NCBI GenBank assembly: GCA_900554645.1
Contig: USIE01000002.1
Coordinates: forward strand, 1 to 64,000
Length of the DNA stretch: 64,000 nt
From: an uncultured Collinsella sp.
Lineage (GTDB): Bacteria; Actinomycetota; Coriobacteriia; Coriobacteriales; Coriobacteriaceae
Reading direction: 5' to 3'
Within the stretch, counting starts at the first letter, position 1. Every line of letters starts with the position of its first letter. A model generated the notes under the pieces. That model made no database searches. It saw only the letters and a program-made list of their open reading frames with translations, and was not told where the DNA came from. A program made the position numbers and the translations under genes. Below, in pieces: positions 24,662 through 34,276 of this stretch.

Positions 24662-25387
24662 CTAGCCCGACACGGTGAACTTGCCGTCGGCGTACGTCAC
24701 CACGAGGACGGTCCTTGCGGCGTCGTCGGCGTGGAACGCGGCCGAGACGGTCTTGGCGTTGAAGTCGACGGACGCCTCGCCGTCGAAGGAGGCCGACGCC
24801 GCCTGGGGCACGTTCTTGGCCATATAGGCAGCCAGCGCCTTGCGCAGCGGCTCCGCGTCGCCTCCGACGAGGCCTATGTATGCCTCGTCCATCCCGCTGA
24901 CGGATACGGTGCCTTCGGCGACGCCCTCCGAATACTTCTTGCTCACCTTGAAGTCGTCGCTGGACATGGTTGCCGCGCCGCCGGACCGGTCGAATATCAG
25001 CGTCCAGGTGACGCTGTCCTGCGAATCCTCGTCGGTGCCGGCGACCGTGAACACGGCCTGCTTGCCGGCGTCGGCCTCCTCCACCTCGGAAACGGTCAGC
25101 ACGTGGATCTTGCCGTCCGCGCCCTTCTCGATGACCATGCCCTTGGACATCTGCAGCGAGCCCGCGTCGCTCTTCCAGCCCTTGGAGCAGGCGAGCTCGT
25201 AGGACGTGAGCGCCGCGGGCGCCGCGGCGCCCTGGCCTTGAGCGGCCTCCTCGACGGGCGCCTCCTCCTGTACGGCCTGCTGATCCGTCTCCGCCGAGCG
25301 CAGGGCGCAGCTCGCGACCGACAGCGCGATCCCGATGGCCAGCGCGCCCGCCGCGATGGCGGCCAGTGCCTTCGTCTTCTTCTCCAT
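24662..25387 (-). CDS. Lipoprotein of the transfer operon
   Basis: A 241-residue protein with a type II signal peptide: basic start, hydrophobic run, then the lipobox VASC near residue 27. An acidic Glu/Gln/Ala-rich linker leads to two possible beta domains of unknown family. Its position between the NlpC/P60 hydrolase and TrbL genes, where Gram-positive ICEs often encode a VirB8/TcpC-like or other channel protein, suggests an extracytoplasmic structural role. AAGGAG precedes ATG at 25387. Confidence 0.65.
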   Translation of the reverse strand: MEKKTKALAAIAAGALAIGIALSVASCALRSAETDQQAVQEEAPVEEAAQGQGAAAPAALTSYELACSKGWKSDAGSLQMSKGMVIEKGADGKIHVLTVSEVEEADAGKQAVFTVAGTDEDSQDSVTWTLIFDRSGGAATMSSDDFKVSKKYSEGVAEGTVSVSGMDEAYIGLVGGDAEPLRKALAAYMAKNVPQAASASFDGEASVDFNAKTVSAAFHADDAARTVLVVTYADGKFTVSG

Positions 25388-25399
25388 TTCGAAATCTCC

Positions 25400-27082
25400 T
25401 TATCCGGTGTATCTGAGGGCGCAGGTGAAGAACGAGATTCCCGTCGCCTTCCTGCACACGTCGCCCGTGCGCGGTTCGTGTATGTACTCGTCGCCCCCCA
25501 CGTAGATGGCCACGTGGCCGTACTTGTAGAGGATGTCGCCCGGCCGCGCCTGCGACAGCGGCACGACGGTGAGCTCCTTGAGCTGGTCTTCCGTGTAATG
25601 GCTGATGCTTATGCCCGCCTGCCGGTAGCAGTACTGGGTGAGGCCGCTGCAGTCCAACCCCACGCCGGGCGTCGAGCCGCCCCAGACGTAGGGCACGCCC
25701 AGCTGGCTGTAGGCGGCCTGCACGATGGCGTCGCCGCCGGCCGCGCCCTTCTCGAAGTCGTCGACGCCCATGCCGTCGAAGCGGTACAGGTTGTAGGTCC
25801 TCATGACCGACTTCAGGCTCTCCACATACTCCGAGCTCGTGGCGTAGCCCGCGTCCTTCAGGCCCTCGGCCATCTTGTCCGAATCGCGGTCGGCGATGGC
25901 CTCCTTGATGAGCGCGTTGTCCGCATAGCGGCTGTTCTGCAGGAGCACCCTGCTCCTGAACCTTATGCAGTCCGCGTCGCTCTGGAACACGGTGAAGTCG
26001 GCCATGACGGTGACGGCCTGGCCGTCCACCTCCTCGTGGGTGGCCCAGCTCGCCTTGCCGGCGACCTCCGGGCAGCTGGCGAAGCTCGATGCCCACTTGA
26101 TGCCGAAGAGGTTGTGGTCCCTGGTGGCCAGCTGGCTCATGGCGTCGCCCTGGCCGCTCTCGCAGATGATCTGCGCGATGGTGCAGCCTGCGGGATGCCC
26201 GTACTCCTCCTGGCACTCCAGCGCCTCGAGCACCATGTCGTAGGCGATGAAGCCGGGAAGGCCCTCGATCATGGCCCTGTCCTGCTCGTCTTGCCAGAAG
26301 CCGGCGATCGCGCCCAGGAGCGTCGAGAGGATGAGGCTCGCTGCTACGAAGGCGGCGACGCCCGCCAAGACCCCGCCCAGAACGGGCGCGGCGGTCGAGA
26401 CGGCCGCCGCGAGCCTTCCGCCGGCTCCGGCCTTCGCTGCGGCGGGCCCAGCCTCGGCGGCCTGCAGGGCGGCGCGCGACCTGGCGTAGTTGGACGCGGC
26501 CTGGGCCTCGCCCAGGGCGCTGCCGCCGGCGGCCTTTCCGCCGGTGGTGGCAGATCTGCGGGCGGCCTTGCCGCCAAGGCCCTCCTTGGCCCTTGCCAGC
26601 AGGGATTTCGAGCGGGGCGCGCTTTCTGAGGAACCGCCCGGCCCGGCAACGGCCCTGGCTTCTCCGACGGCGCGCTTCGTCTCCTTTGCCGCGACGGCGT
26701 TGGCGTCGACAGCGTCCTCCACAGGCGCGAACGGGTCGGGCCCGGGCCTTGCCCTGCGCCGCTTCCGGATGTCCGCAGCCGCCCTTCCTGCGCGGTAGGC
26801 GCCTTCGGACCCGGAGAGCTCGTCGCTGTCGTCGAGCTCCCCGACGAAGCCGGCCGCGATGATGCTCCCGGCCCTGCCGGCGAACCCGTCTTTGGCCGCG
26901 GCGGCGTCGGGGGCGCCATCGGCCGCTCCGCAAACGCCGCCCTTGCCGCCCTCGGCGAAGGAGCCTTGGTCGGGTACCTTGAACGTGCCGCCGCCCCTGC
27001 TCTCGAACCTGGCGTTGCCGGCCTCCACCGACTCCGCGCTGGCGAAGCCCTGCCTGCGGGCGCCGGACCCCCTACCCGACAT
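25400..27082 (-). CDS. Bifunctional peptidoglycan hydrolase (glucosaminidase-like plus NlpC/P60)
   Basis: A 560-residue VirB1-like cell-wall hydrolase. Residues 1-230 are cytoplasmic, Ala/Gly-rich and low complexity. One membrane helix follows (VLGGVLAGVAAFVAASLIL, near 250). A glucosaminidase/lysozyme-like domain comes next (TIAQIICESGQGDAMSQLA, HNLFGIKWA), then a C-terminal NlpC/P60 domain with Cys in GLDCSGLTQYCYRQAG and His in YKYGHVAIYVGG. It should open peptidoglycan for the transfer channel. Its ATG overlaps the VirB4 stop by 11 bases. Confidence 0.88.
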   Translation of the reverse strand: MSGRGSGARRQGFASAESVEAGNARFESRGGGTFKVPDQGSFAEGGKGGVCGAADGAPDAAAAKDGFAGRAGSIIAAGFVGELDDSDELSGSEGAYRAGRAAADIRKRRRARPGPDPFAPVEDAVDANAVAAKETKRAVGEARAVAGPGGSSESAPRSKSLLARAKEGLGGKAARRSATTGGKAAGGSALGEAQAASNYARSRAALQAAEAGPAAAKAGAGGRLAAAVSTAAPVLGGVLAGVAAFVAASLILSTLLGAIAGFWQDEQDRAMIEGLPGFIAYDMVLEALECQEEYGHPAGCTIAQIICESGQGDAMSQLATRDHNLFGIKWASSFASCPEVAGKASWATHEEVDGQAVTVMADFTVFQSDADCIRFRSRVLLQNSRYADNALIKEAIADRDSDKMAEGLKDAGYATSSEYVESLKSVMRTYNLYRFDGMGVDDFEKGAAGGDAIVQAAYSQLGVPYVWGGSTPGVGLDCSGLTQYCYRQAGISISHYTEDQLKELTVVPLSQARPGDILYKYGHVAIYVGGDEYIHEPRTGDVCRKATGISFFTCALRYTG

Positions 27083-29705
27083 CGCCCGCCGCCTCGGCCT
27101 CGTCGGCGCCGGCCGCGGACCCCGCCGCGCGTTTGGCGAAGTAGGCGGCGCGCTTGCGCTCGGCGATCTCGTCGGGCTTGGTGTTGAACAGGTCGTAGAG
27201 CGCGCCCTTGGGGAAGTCGTCCACGATGGGCACGCGGGACCCGCCCGCTATGAGCAGGCCGTCGCCGGGGTTGACCGACTCGTCGATGTAGCCCTCCTCC
27301 TGCTCCGAGAGGTTCAGCAGCTCCGACCACTTGGCCTTGTCGGCGAACGACTGCCTGTGCAGCATGAGGAAGTCGGAGTTCAGGATCAGGTTGCGGCCGT
27401 CCTTGTGGCTCAGCAGGTAGGTGCAGTTCTGGGTGATGCCGGTGCAGATCAGGTTGAACTTGCGCCCCTCCGCCCAGAACCGGCTGAAGTAGCTGATGGT
27501 GGCAGGGTGCCCGAAGAGGCTCTGGACCTCGTCGATGTAGAGCCAGGTCGTCACGCCGCGCTCGAAGTTCGCGTACATGCGGTTGCGCACCGCCTCCAGC
27601 ACCGCGATGATGCCGAAAGCGCGCATGTTGTCGGGCAGGTCCTTGAGCCCCACGCAGGTGATGCGCCTGTCGAAGGCGACGTTGCTCTGGTGGTTGAAGA
27701 TGGAGAGCGCCCCGGAGACGTATCGCTCGAACCGCAGCGCGACGACCTCGGCCTCGGGCTCCGGCTGCTGCCTCAGAATGTCGTAGAGGTCCTGCAGCTG
27801 CGGGATGGCTCCGCTCTTGCCGCAGGTCAGGTACGCCTTCTCCACGCAGCGGCTGATGATCGAGCGCTCGACGTCCGAGAGGCCCTCGTTGCCCTCCGCC
27901 ATGGACGCGGCGGACAGCGCTAGTACCGCCTCGATCTTGTAGGCCAGCTGGGTCGTCTCCAAAAGCTCGGAGACGTCGCTTAGGTCGAGCGGGTTCAGGT
28001 ACGTCTCCGAGTCCGGGCCGAACGCCACGTTGCGGCCGCCGAAGGCCTCGGCCAGCAGGCCGAACTCGCCGGCGGGGTCGATGATGACGACGTCGTCCTC
28101 GGGGTAGAGCAGCGCCGTGTTGGTCATCTCGCGCTTGGCGCCGAAGGACTTGCCGCTGCCCGGCATGCCGCTTATGATGCCGTTTCGGCTGGCCAGGCTC
28201 TTGCGGTTGAGCATCACCAGGTTGCGGCTGCCCTTGTTCTGCCCGTAGTAGCCGCCCCCGAAGTCGTTCAGCTCCAAGGTGGCGAAGGGGGACTGGATGG
28301 CTATCTCGTCGGTGAGCATCAAGCGCCCCACCTTCACGTGGTTGCGTCCCAGCGGCAGCACGGAGTTCAGCCCCTCGCGCTGCCGGTAGTCCAGGTTCGC
28401 GAGCTCTATGCCCTGCGCCTGCGCCACCGATATCAGGTGCATCGCCTGCTCGTCCAGCTCTTCGCGGGTGGGGGCGTAGGTGAACACCAGCCCCGTGTAG
28501 CGGAACATCCGCTGGCTGTCGCCCTTCAGGCACTCGTAGACGTCCTGGGCCTCCTCGCGGGTGAACTTCAGCTCGCTGGGGATGAGGTTGAAGTCGTAGC
28601 CCTTGCTCACGGCGTCCATCTGGTCCTCGGACATCTCCTTGTCGATCCACTTCAAGCGGCGGCGGACGTAGTCCTTGGACCAGCGCGGGTTCATGGCCCT
28701 CACGTGGAAGCTGATGGCCAACGGCATGGGAAGGTCCACCATGTCCGCCAGGCAGCGGTCGGTCAGGTTGCTCTCGAAGCTGCGGAACGCCAGCACCTGG
28801 CACCATACGCCGTCGCTGGTGAAGCAGCTGGCCGAGCCGCCGGGCTTGAACTCCATGGTGTCGGGGCACGCCAGGTCCTTTGCCGTGATCCCGCGGGTGA
28901 CGCCCAGGTCGTCGTAGTCGAACTCGGCGCGCTCGCGCCCCGGCCGCGTCATCGACCGTATCAGCTGCAGGCGCTCCTCGCCCCGCAGCACGCGGGTGCC
29001 GCTGCGCATGCCCGAAAGCACGCCGTCCGCCATGGAGCGCAGGCGCGCCAGCTTGGGAACGGATTCCTCCACCGTGTCGGCGGAGACGGAGAACGTCAGG
29101 TAGCGCTCGCGCATGATGTTGGACACGCCTTCGGCCATCTTGTCGTTGAGGATGCGGCTGTACTCGGCGGCGTAGGGAGCGGCGGGCCCCTCCACGCGGC
29201 CGAAGAACCTGCGGTTCGACATCTCGCCCTTGGTGAGCGGGCGGTTGAACAGCAGAAGCTGCAGCCCCACGTCCGGCGTCAGGCCGTCGTAGAGCTTGCG
29301 CATCTGGCGGCACACCGACTTCTGCGACTCGTCTCCCATGCTCTGGTAGCTGATGTCGCCGAAGCTGACCGTCTGGCTGAACAGCCCCGGCTCCACCTGC
29401 GCGATGCCGTCGGCGTACAGGGCGTCGAAGCCGATGAGCCTGTAGACGTCCTTGGCTGCGCGGCGGGCCCTCTCGGCCGCGGCCTCGCCGGCGGCGCGCT
29501 CGCGCCGCTGGTTCTTGAGCCGCTTCTCGATCGGGACGTACCTGCCGCCCCGACGCCCGGGCCTCGCCGCCGCCCTCTTGCCTTTCCTGGCGCGCTTTGC
29601 GGCCGCCTTGGCCTCCTTGTCGGCGGCCTTCGCCGCGGCTTTGGCGTCTTTGACGGCCCGCTTGGCGGCGGCGACGTCCTCCTTACCGGCCTTTCGAGGG
29701 CTCAT
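27072..29705 (-). CDS. VirB4-like conjugation ATPase
   Basis: An 877-residue AAA+ motor of the type IV secretion system. After a Lys/Ala-rich N-terminus comes the VirB4/CagE/TrbE domain; Walker A is ISGMPGSGKSFGAKRE near residue 515, Walker B TTWLYIDEVQSLFGH near 725. VirB4 powers channel assembly and substrate movement at the inner membrane. The gene overlaps PrgI upstream by 23 bases and the hydrolase downstream by 11, so the operon is tightly coupled. The length is typical of Gram-positive ICE homologues. Confidence 0.93.
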   Translation of the reverse strand: MSPRKAGKEDVAAAKRAVKDAKAAAKAADKEAKAAAKRARKGKRAAARPGRRGGRYVPIEKRLKNQRRERAAGEAAAERARRAAKDVYRLIGFDALYADGIAQVEPGLFSQTVSFGDISYQSMGDESQKSVCRQMRKLYDGLTPDVGLQLLLFNRPLTKGEMSNRRFFGRVEGPAAPYAAEYSRILNDKMAEGVSNIMRERYLTFSVSADTVEESVPKLARLRSMADGVLSGMRSGTRVLRGEERLQLIRSMTRPGRERAEFDYDDLGVTRGITAKDLACPDTMEFKPGGSASCFTSDGVWCQVLAFRSFESNLTDRCLADMVDLPMPLAISFHVRAMNPRWSKDYVRRRLKWIDKEMSEDQMDAVSKGYDFNLIPSELKFTREEAQDVYECLKGDSQRMFRYTGLVFTYAPTREELDEQAMHLISVAQAQGIELANLDYRQREGLNSVLPLGRNHVKVGRLMLTDEIAIQSPFATLELNDFGGGYYGQNKGSRNLVMLNRKSLASRNGIISGMPGSGKSFGAKREMTNTALLYPEDDVVIIDPAGEFGLLAEAFGGRNVAFGPDSETYLNPLDLSDVSELLETTQLAYKIEAVLALSAASMAEGNEGLSDVERSIISRCVEKAYLTCGKSGAIPQLQDLYDILRQQPEPEAEVVALRFERYVSGALSIFNHQSNVAFDRRITCVGLKDLPDNMRAFGIIAVLEAVRNRMYANFERGVTTWLYIDEVQSLFGHPATISYFSRFWAEGRKFNLICTGITQNCTYLLSHKDGRNLILNSDFLMLHRQSFADKAKWSELLNLSEQEEGYIDESVNPGDGLLIAGGSRVPIVDDFPKGALYDLFNTKPDEIAERKRAAYFAKRAAGSAAGADEAEAAGDVG

Positions 29706-30102
29706 AGCGCTCCCCTCCCTTCCGCCAGCCCTTGGCCAGCCTGTTCCGATCGTTGAATCTCCTGCGCTTCTCGTCGGGCCATGCGCCCGCAGCCAGGGAG
29801 AACCCGGGCTCGTAGGTGACGACGCCGTCCTCGGCCCAATGCCGGTATGCCAGCGGGACGAACTCCTCGGGCTTCATGCCCTTGGGCCGCCAGAAGGCCG
29901 CCAGCCAGAACGGCATCGAGCACATCATCACGGGCATGGTGGCATCGGCCACCTCCACCCCGACGACCAGGTGCGCGAAGGCGGCGGCCGCCACGCTGGC
30001 CGCGATGCCGCCGCCTACGCAGGCAGCCACGCGGGCGGAGAGCTTGCCGACGACCTTCTCCTCGTACTCGCTGATGTCCTTGTGCACGTAGACAACCTGC
30101 AT
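29683..30102 (-). CDS. PrgI-family conjugation membrane protein
   Basis: A 139-residue protein of the PrgI family. It starts VYVHKDISEYEEKVVGKLSA RV, followed by two hydrophobic segments (AACVGGGIAASVAAAAFAHL and ATMPVMMCSMPFWLAAF) and the typical RPKGMKPEEFVPLAYRHWAE region. PrgI proteins are VirB3-like partners of VirB4. It overlaps the VirB4 start by 23 bases, the usual gene order in Gram-positive elements. Confidence 0.85.
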   Translation of the reverse strand: MQVVYVHKDISEYEEKVVGKLSARVAACVGGGIAASVAAAAFAHLVVGVEVADATMPVMMCSMPFWLAAFWRPKGMKPEEFVPLAYRHWAEDGVVTYEPGFSLAAGAWPDEKRRRFNDRNRLAKGWRKGGERYEPSKGR

Positions 30103-30111
30103 GGGCGCCCC

Positions 30112-30330
30112 CTAGTTGGGCATCCACGAGGTGTCCAGCTGGCCGAAGTACACGGCAGCCGCGATGATGATGGCCCCGCCCGCGATGGTGGAGATAGCCC
30201 CCGCGATCTGCGCGCCGCCGCGGGTCTCGTCCTTGATGGCGAGCCCCAGGCTCACCGCGCCCCAGACGACAACGAAGCCGCCCAGGAAGGTGATGCACCC
30301 GGAGACCAGGCTGATGATGTTCGATAGCAT
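30112..30330 (-). CDS. Maff2/VirB2-like small membrane protein
   Basis: A 72-residue protein with two predicted helices, SGCITFLGGFVVVWGAVSLG and GAISTIAGGAIIIAAAVYFG, joined by a short charged loop (AIKDETRGG). Size, topology and position between VirD4 and PrgI match the Maff2-type or VirB2-like small proteins of Gram-positive conjugation operons. It may be the pilin-like or channel-lining subunit, though the family's role is not established. Confidence 0.75.
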   Translation of the reverse strand: MLSNIISLVSGCITFLGGFVVVWGAVSLGLAIKDETRGGAQIAGAISTIAGGAIIIAAAVYFGQLDTSWMPN

Positions 30331-30390
30331 TTGGATTCCCTTCTGTCGTATGCCGCCCGCATCGGGCGGCCGCCTGCGTTGCGCTCGGTT

Positions 30391-32265
30391 CTAGGAGGAA
30401 GCCGCCTCCCGCCGCCTCCTCTCCTGCAGGTACGCCCCGTAGTCGAATCGTCCGGGGTACCTGCTGCCCGGATGCCCTGCCAGCAGCTCGTATCGCGGGT
30501 GCCTCTGCGTGGGGTACTTGGAGTCGCGCAGCGGCGCGGCGTTGCTGAACAGCACGAGCGCCCTGTCCCTGCCCATGCGGCCAACCTCCGAGGCCTGCAT
30601 CAGGTCGCGCTCGATGTAGCTGGTGTTGGTGGTGGTCGAGCCGCCGTTGCCTCGGCTCACGTTCTGCGTGTTGACCTCGACGGTCTCCTTGCCGATCATC
30701 TCGGAGATCATCTTCTGGGTGTCCACGCTCTTGCCGCCCAGGTAGAGCAGCGTGTCGCAGTTGTCCACGATGGTCTGGGCATCGTCGCCGTAGGCGCTCT
30801 TGAGCTGGGCGAAGCTCTGCAGGATGATGGACATGTAGACGTTGCGGCTGCGGATGACCGAGACCACGTGCTCGATGTCCGGCAGCCTGCCCACGTTGGC
30901 GAACTCGTCGCAGATGAAATGCACAGGGCGCGCCAGGGAGCCGCCGGGCAGCGCGTCCGCCTTGTCGCAGAGCATGTTCACCGTCTGCCACAGCGTGATG
31001 GCCAGCATGAAGCTGAAGGTGGAGGACGTGTCCGAGCTCACCACGAAGACCGCGCGCTTGCCGCCCGCATCCCCCAGCTTCGAGAGCTCCAGCTCGTCGT
31101 GGTCGGTGAGGTCGCGCAGCTGCGGCACAGAGAAGGGCATGAGCCGCGTGTTGCAGCTGATGAGAATGCCCTTCATGGTCTTGCCGGCGGCGTCCTTGAA
31201 GGCCTTGTAGCACCACAGCACGAAATCGTCGTCCACGCCCACCGGCTCGCCAACCTGCACCCACCTGAAGCCCGAGGATGCCCGGCGGCCGAACGCGCGG
31301 CCCGGCTTCCTCGCGCCGTCGCCCGCCGGCGCGCCGCCCGTCTCCACCAGGCGCATGCCCGTCTCGACCTCCCTGAACAGGAGGTCCAGCGGGCTCGTGT
31401 AGTCATCGTCGTCCTCCCTGGCCTGTGCCAGCGAGAGCAGCGTGACGAGCCCGCCGAAGTTGCGGTCCTCGGGCGGGCAGTAGAACATCAGGTAGCCGAT
31501 GAGGGCGGTGTAGAGCAGCCGCTCGGCCTGCACCCAGAACTGGTCGCCCACGTGGTCCTTGTCGCCGGTGGTGTTCGCGATGAAGCACTCCGCGAACTCG
31601 ATGATCCCCACCTCGTCGCGGATGAGCGAGAAGGGGTTCACGCCGGCGGAAGCCGACATGCGCACCAGGTTCATGCAGCTGATCTCGTAGCCGCTCCCCA
31701 CCAGCGCGTTGCCGAGCAGCGGCAGCTGCGTGCCCTTCGAGTCGATGACGAAGTAGTCCGCGTTCATCTGCAGGATGTTGGGTATGGAGTACCTCCAGGT
31801 CTTGCCGGCGCCGGTGCCCCCGATGACGAGGACGTTTCGGGGGCGCTCCTCCAGCCTCTTGCCCCTGCGCTTGCCGGGGTCGACTGCGAGCCCGTAGCTC
31901 TCGGTGAGGATGACGTTGTTGAAGGGATCCTCGGTGTCCGCGAACCTCAGGCCCTCCGCCTTGGTGCCCCAACGCGCGGAGCCGTGCTCCTCGCCGATTC
32001 GGCGGTTGCCCTGCGATTGCACCAGGTAGGCCCATGCAAGCCACACCGCGAGGAAGCAGATGGATCCGCCGAGCAGGGCGTTCGGCTCGGCTGAGATGCC
32101 CTGCGTCGTCAAGATGGACGGCACGGCCTCCATGGCCGCGCCGACGTTCTGCAGCCAAGGCCCCTCCAGGGAGCGGAGCGCTGCCGCCCAGAGGTCGCCC
32201 AGCGCGAAGGCCGCGGCGGAGAGCAGGCCGGCGGCAATGAGGCCTTCTTTCGAATAGCGCCTCAT
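30391..32265 (-). CDS. VirD4/TraG-type coupling protein
   Basis: A 624-residue type IV coupling protein. Two N-terminal membrane helices (AAGLLSAAAFALGDLWAAAL; LLGGSICFLAVWLAWAYLV) precede the AAA+ domain, with Walker A LVIGGTGAGKTWRYSIPN near residue 148 and a Walker-B-like region HFICDEFANVGRLPDIEH. The arginine-finger/Q region RNVYMSIILQSFAQLKSAYG is standard for the family. It links the relaxosome to the channel. Its ATG overlaps the upstream gene by four bases. Confidence 0.93.
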   Translation of the reverse strand: MRRYSKEGLIAAGLLSAAAFALGDLWAAALRSLEGPWLQNVGAAMEAVPSILTTQGISAEPNALLGGSICFLAVWLAWAYLVQSQGNRRIGEEHGSARWGTKAEGLRFADTEDPFNNVILTESYGLAVDPGKRRGKRLEERPRNVLVIGGTGAGKTWRYSIPNILQMNADYFVIDSKGTQLPLLGNALVGSGYEISCMNLVRMSASAGVNPFSLIRDEVGIIEFAECFIANTTGDKDHVGDQFWVQAERLLYTALIGYLMFYCPPEDRNFGGLVTLLSLAQAREDDDDYTSPLDLLFREVETGMRLVETGGAPAGDGARKPGRAFGRRASSGFRWVQVGEPVGVDDDFVLWCYKAFKDAAGKTMKGILISCNTRLMPFSVPQLRDLTDHDELELSKLGDAGGKRAVFVVSSDTSSTFSFMLAITLWQTVNMLCDKADALPGGSLARPVHFICDEFANVGRLPDIEHVVSVIRSRNVYMSIILQSFAQLKSAYGDDAQTIVDNCDTLLYLGGKSVDTQKMISEMIGKETVEVNTQNVSRGNGGSTTTNTSYIERDLMQASEVGRMGRDRALVLFSNAAPLRDSKYPTQRHPRYELLAGHPGSRYPGRFDYGAYLQERRRREAASS

Positions 32266-32906
32266 CGGCCCTGGGCCCTCTCCCTGTTGAACGCCCTCTC
32301 CCTATCGGGAACCTCGTGGGCGTTCTTGCGCAGCTCCTCGGCGGCGGCCTTGGCCATCTCGGCCTTGTCGGCGAGCCTCTCGTTCGCGCCGGTCCTCGCA
32401 TGATCGCCATGCGTGCGGTCCTTGCCCAGGTCCCGTGCGCGCTCCCTTGCCCTTGCGAACTCCGCCGCAAGCTCCGCCGAGGCCTTCTCCTTGGCGGCGT
32501 CTACCGCCCGGGACATCTCGTCGAAAGCCCTCACCAACGACGGCGCGTCCTCCGCCCTGAACAGCAGGTAGGTCTTGCCCTGGGCCTCCTTGTGCCAGTC
32601 GTGCGCGATGCCGCAGTCGTCCAGCTTGCCGTCGATGATGTCCTGCAGCGTCGGCCAGTCCTCGATGGAGGCGAACTCGTGCATGTCGAGCTTCGCCCAT
32701 CGCGCGGGACCTCCCGCCTCCCGCCCGCCGGCTTCCATGCCGGCGGCATCGCGGCCTTGGGCGCCCGCACCCTTGCGCGCGTTGTCCAGCGCCGCCTTGA
32801 GCCTGTCCGCCGCGGCCATGGCCGCCGACCCCCCGGCATCCTGGCCCATGCGCAAGATCCAGTCGAAGAGCTTCTCGCCCGAGTAGTCGCCGAAATCGTC
32901 CGCCAT
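32262..32906 (-). CDS. PcfB-like (DUF3801-type) transfer accessory protein
   Basis: A 214-residue protein. The middle segment IDGKLDDCGIAHDWHKEAQG then KTYLLFRAEDAPSLVRAFDE resembles the PcfB/DUF3801 domain found next to coupling proteins in Gram-positive elements, where it assists relaxase docking. The C-terminal 90 residues are a long charged helix likely to form a coiled coil. It overlaps the VirD4 start (ATGA). The family call rests on the pattern and the location, not on an alignment. Confidence 0.55.
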   Translation of the reverse strand: MADDFGDYSGEKLFDWILRMGQDAGGSAAMAAADRLKAALDNARKGAGAQGRDAAGMEAGGREAGGPARWAKLDMHEFASIEDWPTLQDIIDGKLDDCGIAHDWHKEAQGKTYLLFRAEDAPSLVRAFDEMSRAVDAAKEKASAELAAEFARARERARDLGKDRTHGDHARTGANERLADKAEMAKAAAEELRKNAHEVPDRERAFNRERAQGR

Positions 32907-32927
32907 CTCGAAATCCTTTCTTCCCGT

Positions 32928-33770
32928 TTACCTGACGCCGTCGAGGATCCGCCGCACCGCGGCGCGGTTCTCCTCCGCCTTCGCCGCCCTGAAGCTGGGC
33001 CCGTCGAACATCACCGGCTGGCACCGCTCAAGCACTCGGTCGTATATGCGCGTGCGGGCGAGCCCCCTGGGATTCTTCAGCTGCGCGAGAGGCACGTTGG
33101 TGGTGACCACCAACGGCCTGCCGCTGCGGTAGCACGCGTCAACCAGGTCGAAGGCCCTGGAGTCCATGTAGGACGAGTCCCGCTCGGCGCCCAGGTCGTC
33201 GATGACCACCAGGTCGTAGGAGCGGATGCCCTCCAGCATGCGCGTCCGCTCATCGCCTTTGGCGTCCCAGAGCACGTTTTCCGCCCTGGAGACGCTGGTC
33301 ACGAGCGGCACCTTGCCGTCGTGAATCAAGAAGTTGGCCAGGCATCCAGCTGCGAAGGTTTTGCCCGTGCCCGGAGGCCCGATCAGCACAAGCCCGTGGC
33401 CTCCCTCGGCCATCTGCTCCCAATGGCGGGCGTACTCGCGCACGATGCGGAAGCCCCGCCTGTCGTCGCGCCCCAGCCCGAACTCGTGCCCGGGATCCAG
33501 GGGAAGGCAGAGCTTGTGCGAAGGCGAGCCCTCCACGGACCTGACGCGGGCCGCGGCCCTGCGCGCGGCATCAAGCCGGTCGGCCTCCTCGACCTGACAC
33601 CTGCACATCACGGGCATGATCGTCGTCTGACCGCCCCAATCCACGCGCACCTGCTTCCCGGCGCCGCACTTGCCGCAGCGCAGCAGCCCGTCGTCGCCGA
33701 CGAAGTCGCCCTCGTCGATCTCGCAGCTGACGGGAATCGGGTCCATGGCCGCAAGCCTGCCCGCCCTCAT
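32928..33770 (-). CDS. DnaC/IstB-like AAA+ ATPase
   Basis: A 280-residue helicase-loader-type ATPase. An N-terminal Cys-rich zinc-binding region (LRCGKCGAGKQ, MPVMCRCQVEEADRL) is followed by Walker A LVLIGPPGTGKTFAAGCLA near residue 132, Walker B YDLVVIDDLGAERDSS and sensor 1 RPLVVTTNVPL. Most likely it loads the replicative helicase on the circular ICE. IS21 transposases need a related ATPase, IstB, and none lies beside the IstA-like genes at 6.4-11.2 kb, so this protein could also serve them; that is speculative. Its ATG overlaps the HTH gene's stop. Confidence 0.88.
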   Translation of the reverse strand: MRAGRLAAMDPIPVSCEIDEGDFVGDDGLLRCGKCGAGKQVRVDWGGQTTIMPVMCRCQVEEADRLDAARRAAARVRSVEGSPSHKLCLPLDPGHEFGLGRDDRRGFRIVREYARHWEQMAEGGHGLVLIGPPGTGKTFAAGCLANFLIHDGKVPLVTSVSRAENVLWDAKGDERTRMLEGIRSYDLVVIDDLGAERDSSYMDSRAFDLVDACYRSGRPLVVTTNVPLAQLKNPRGLARTRIYDRVLERCQPVMFDGPSFRAAKAEENRAAVRRILDGVR

Positions 33771-34276
33771 AGGACATCACCTGCCACGCAGGCGTACTCG
33801 GGCAGGCCGCACCTCGCACGCGGCCGCGCACCCTTTGATGGGTACGTGTTTGATAGGTCTTTACTTGATCCCTCTTTACTTAATTGCCCTGGCTTTGCCA
33901 ATGCAGGCCTTTCCCGCACGGGGGCATCCTGCATTGGAAAATCCAACGCAGGCTCGTCGGACTCTGGCAGAGAGGTCCTACCGACGGCGCGCTCGTGCAC
34001 CACGTACTCGGTGCCGGCCAGGCGGCCGGAGCCGTCGCGCAGGCGCCGCCGCTCGAGGTAGCCGTGCTCCTCGAGTTCGCGCACGCCCGTGCGGATGGCG
34101 TCGACGCCCTCGCGGTTTATACGGGACAGCCCCTCGAGCGAGTAGTCCCACTCCTCGGGCAGGCTCAGCATCTGAGAGAGCAGCCCCTTGGCCTTTAGCG
34201 ACAGGTCGCGGTTGCGCAAATGCTCGTTGGACATCACCGTGTAGTTGGCGTTCTTCTCGACGCGGAACACCGTCAC
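33767..34276 (-). CDS. HTH replication-initiator-type protein
   Basis: A 169-residue protein starting VTVFRVEKNANYTVMSNEHL, then a winged-HTH of the type in Gram-positive replication initiators and DnaD-like proteins (SLKAKGLLSQMLSLPEEWDY, INREGVDAIRTGVRELEEHG Y). A Pro-rich C-terminal tail follows. Next to a DnaC-like loader, it probably initiates ICE replication or regulates the transfer operon. GTG at 34276 is preferred because GTGA overlaps the upstream small gene's stop codon. The family-typical start motif supports it. Confidence 0.75.
   Translation of the reverse strand: MTVFRVEKNANYTVMSNEHLRNRDLSLKAKGLLSQMLSLPEEWDYSLEGLSRINREGVDAIRTGVRELEEHGYLERRRLRDGSGRLAGTEYVVHERAVGRTSLPESDEPALDFPMQDAPVRERPALAKPGQLSKEGSSKDLSNTYPSKGARPRARCGLPEYACVAGDVL

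Noticed and set aside
23390..26629. 1079-codon plus-strand frame over the TrbL, lipoprotein and NlpC genes
   Set aside because: Antisense artefact rich in His/Arg/Gly/Val; the minus strand encodes coherent conjugation proteins through the whole span.
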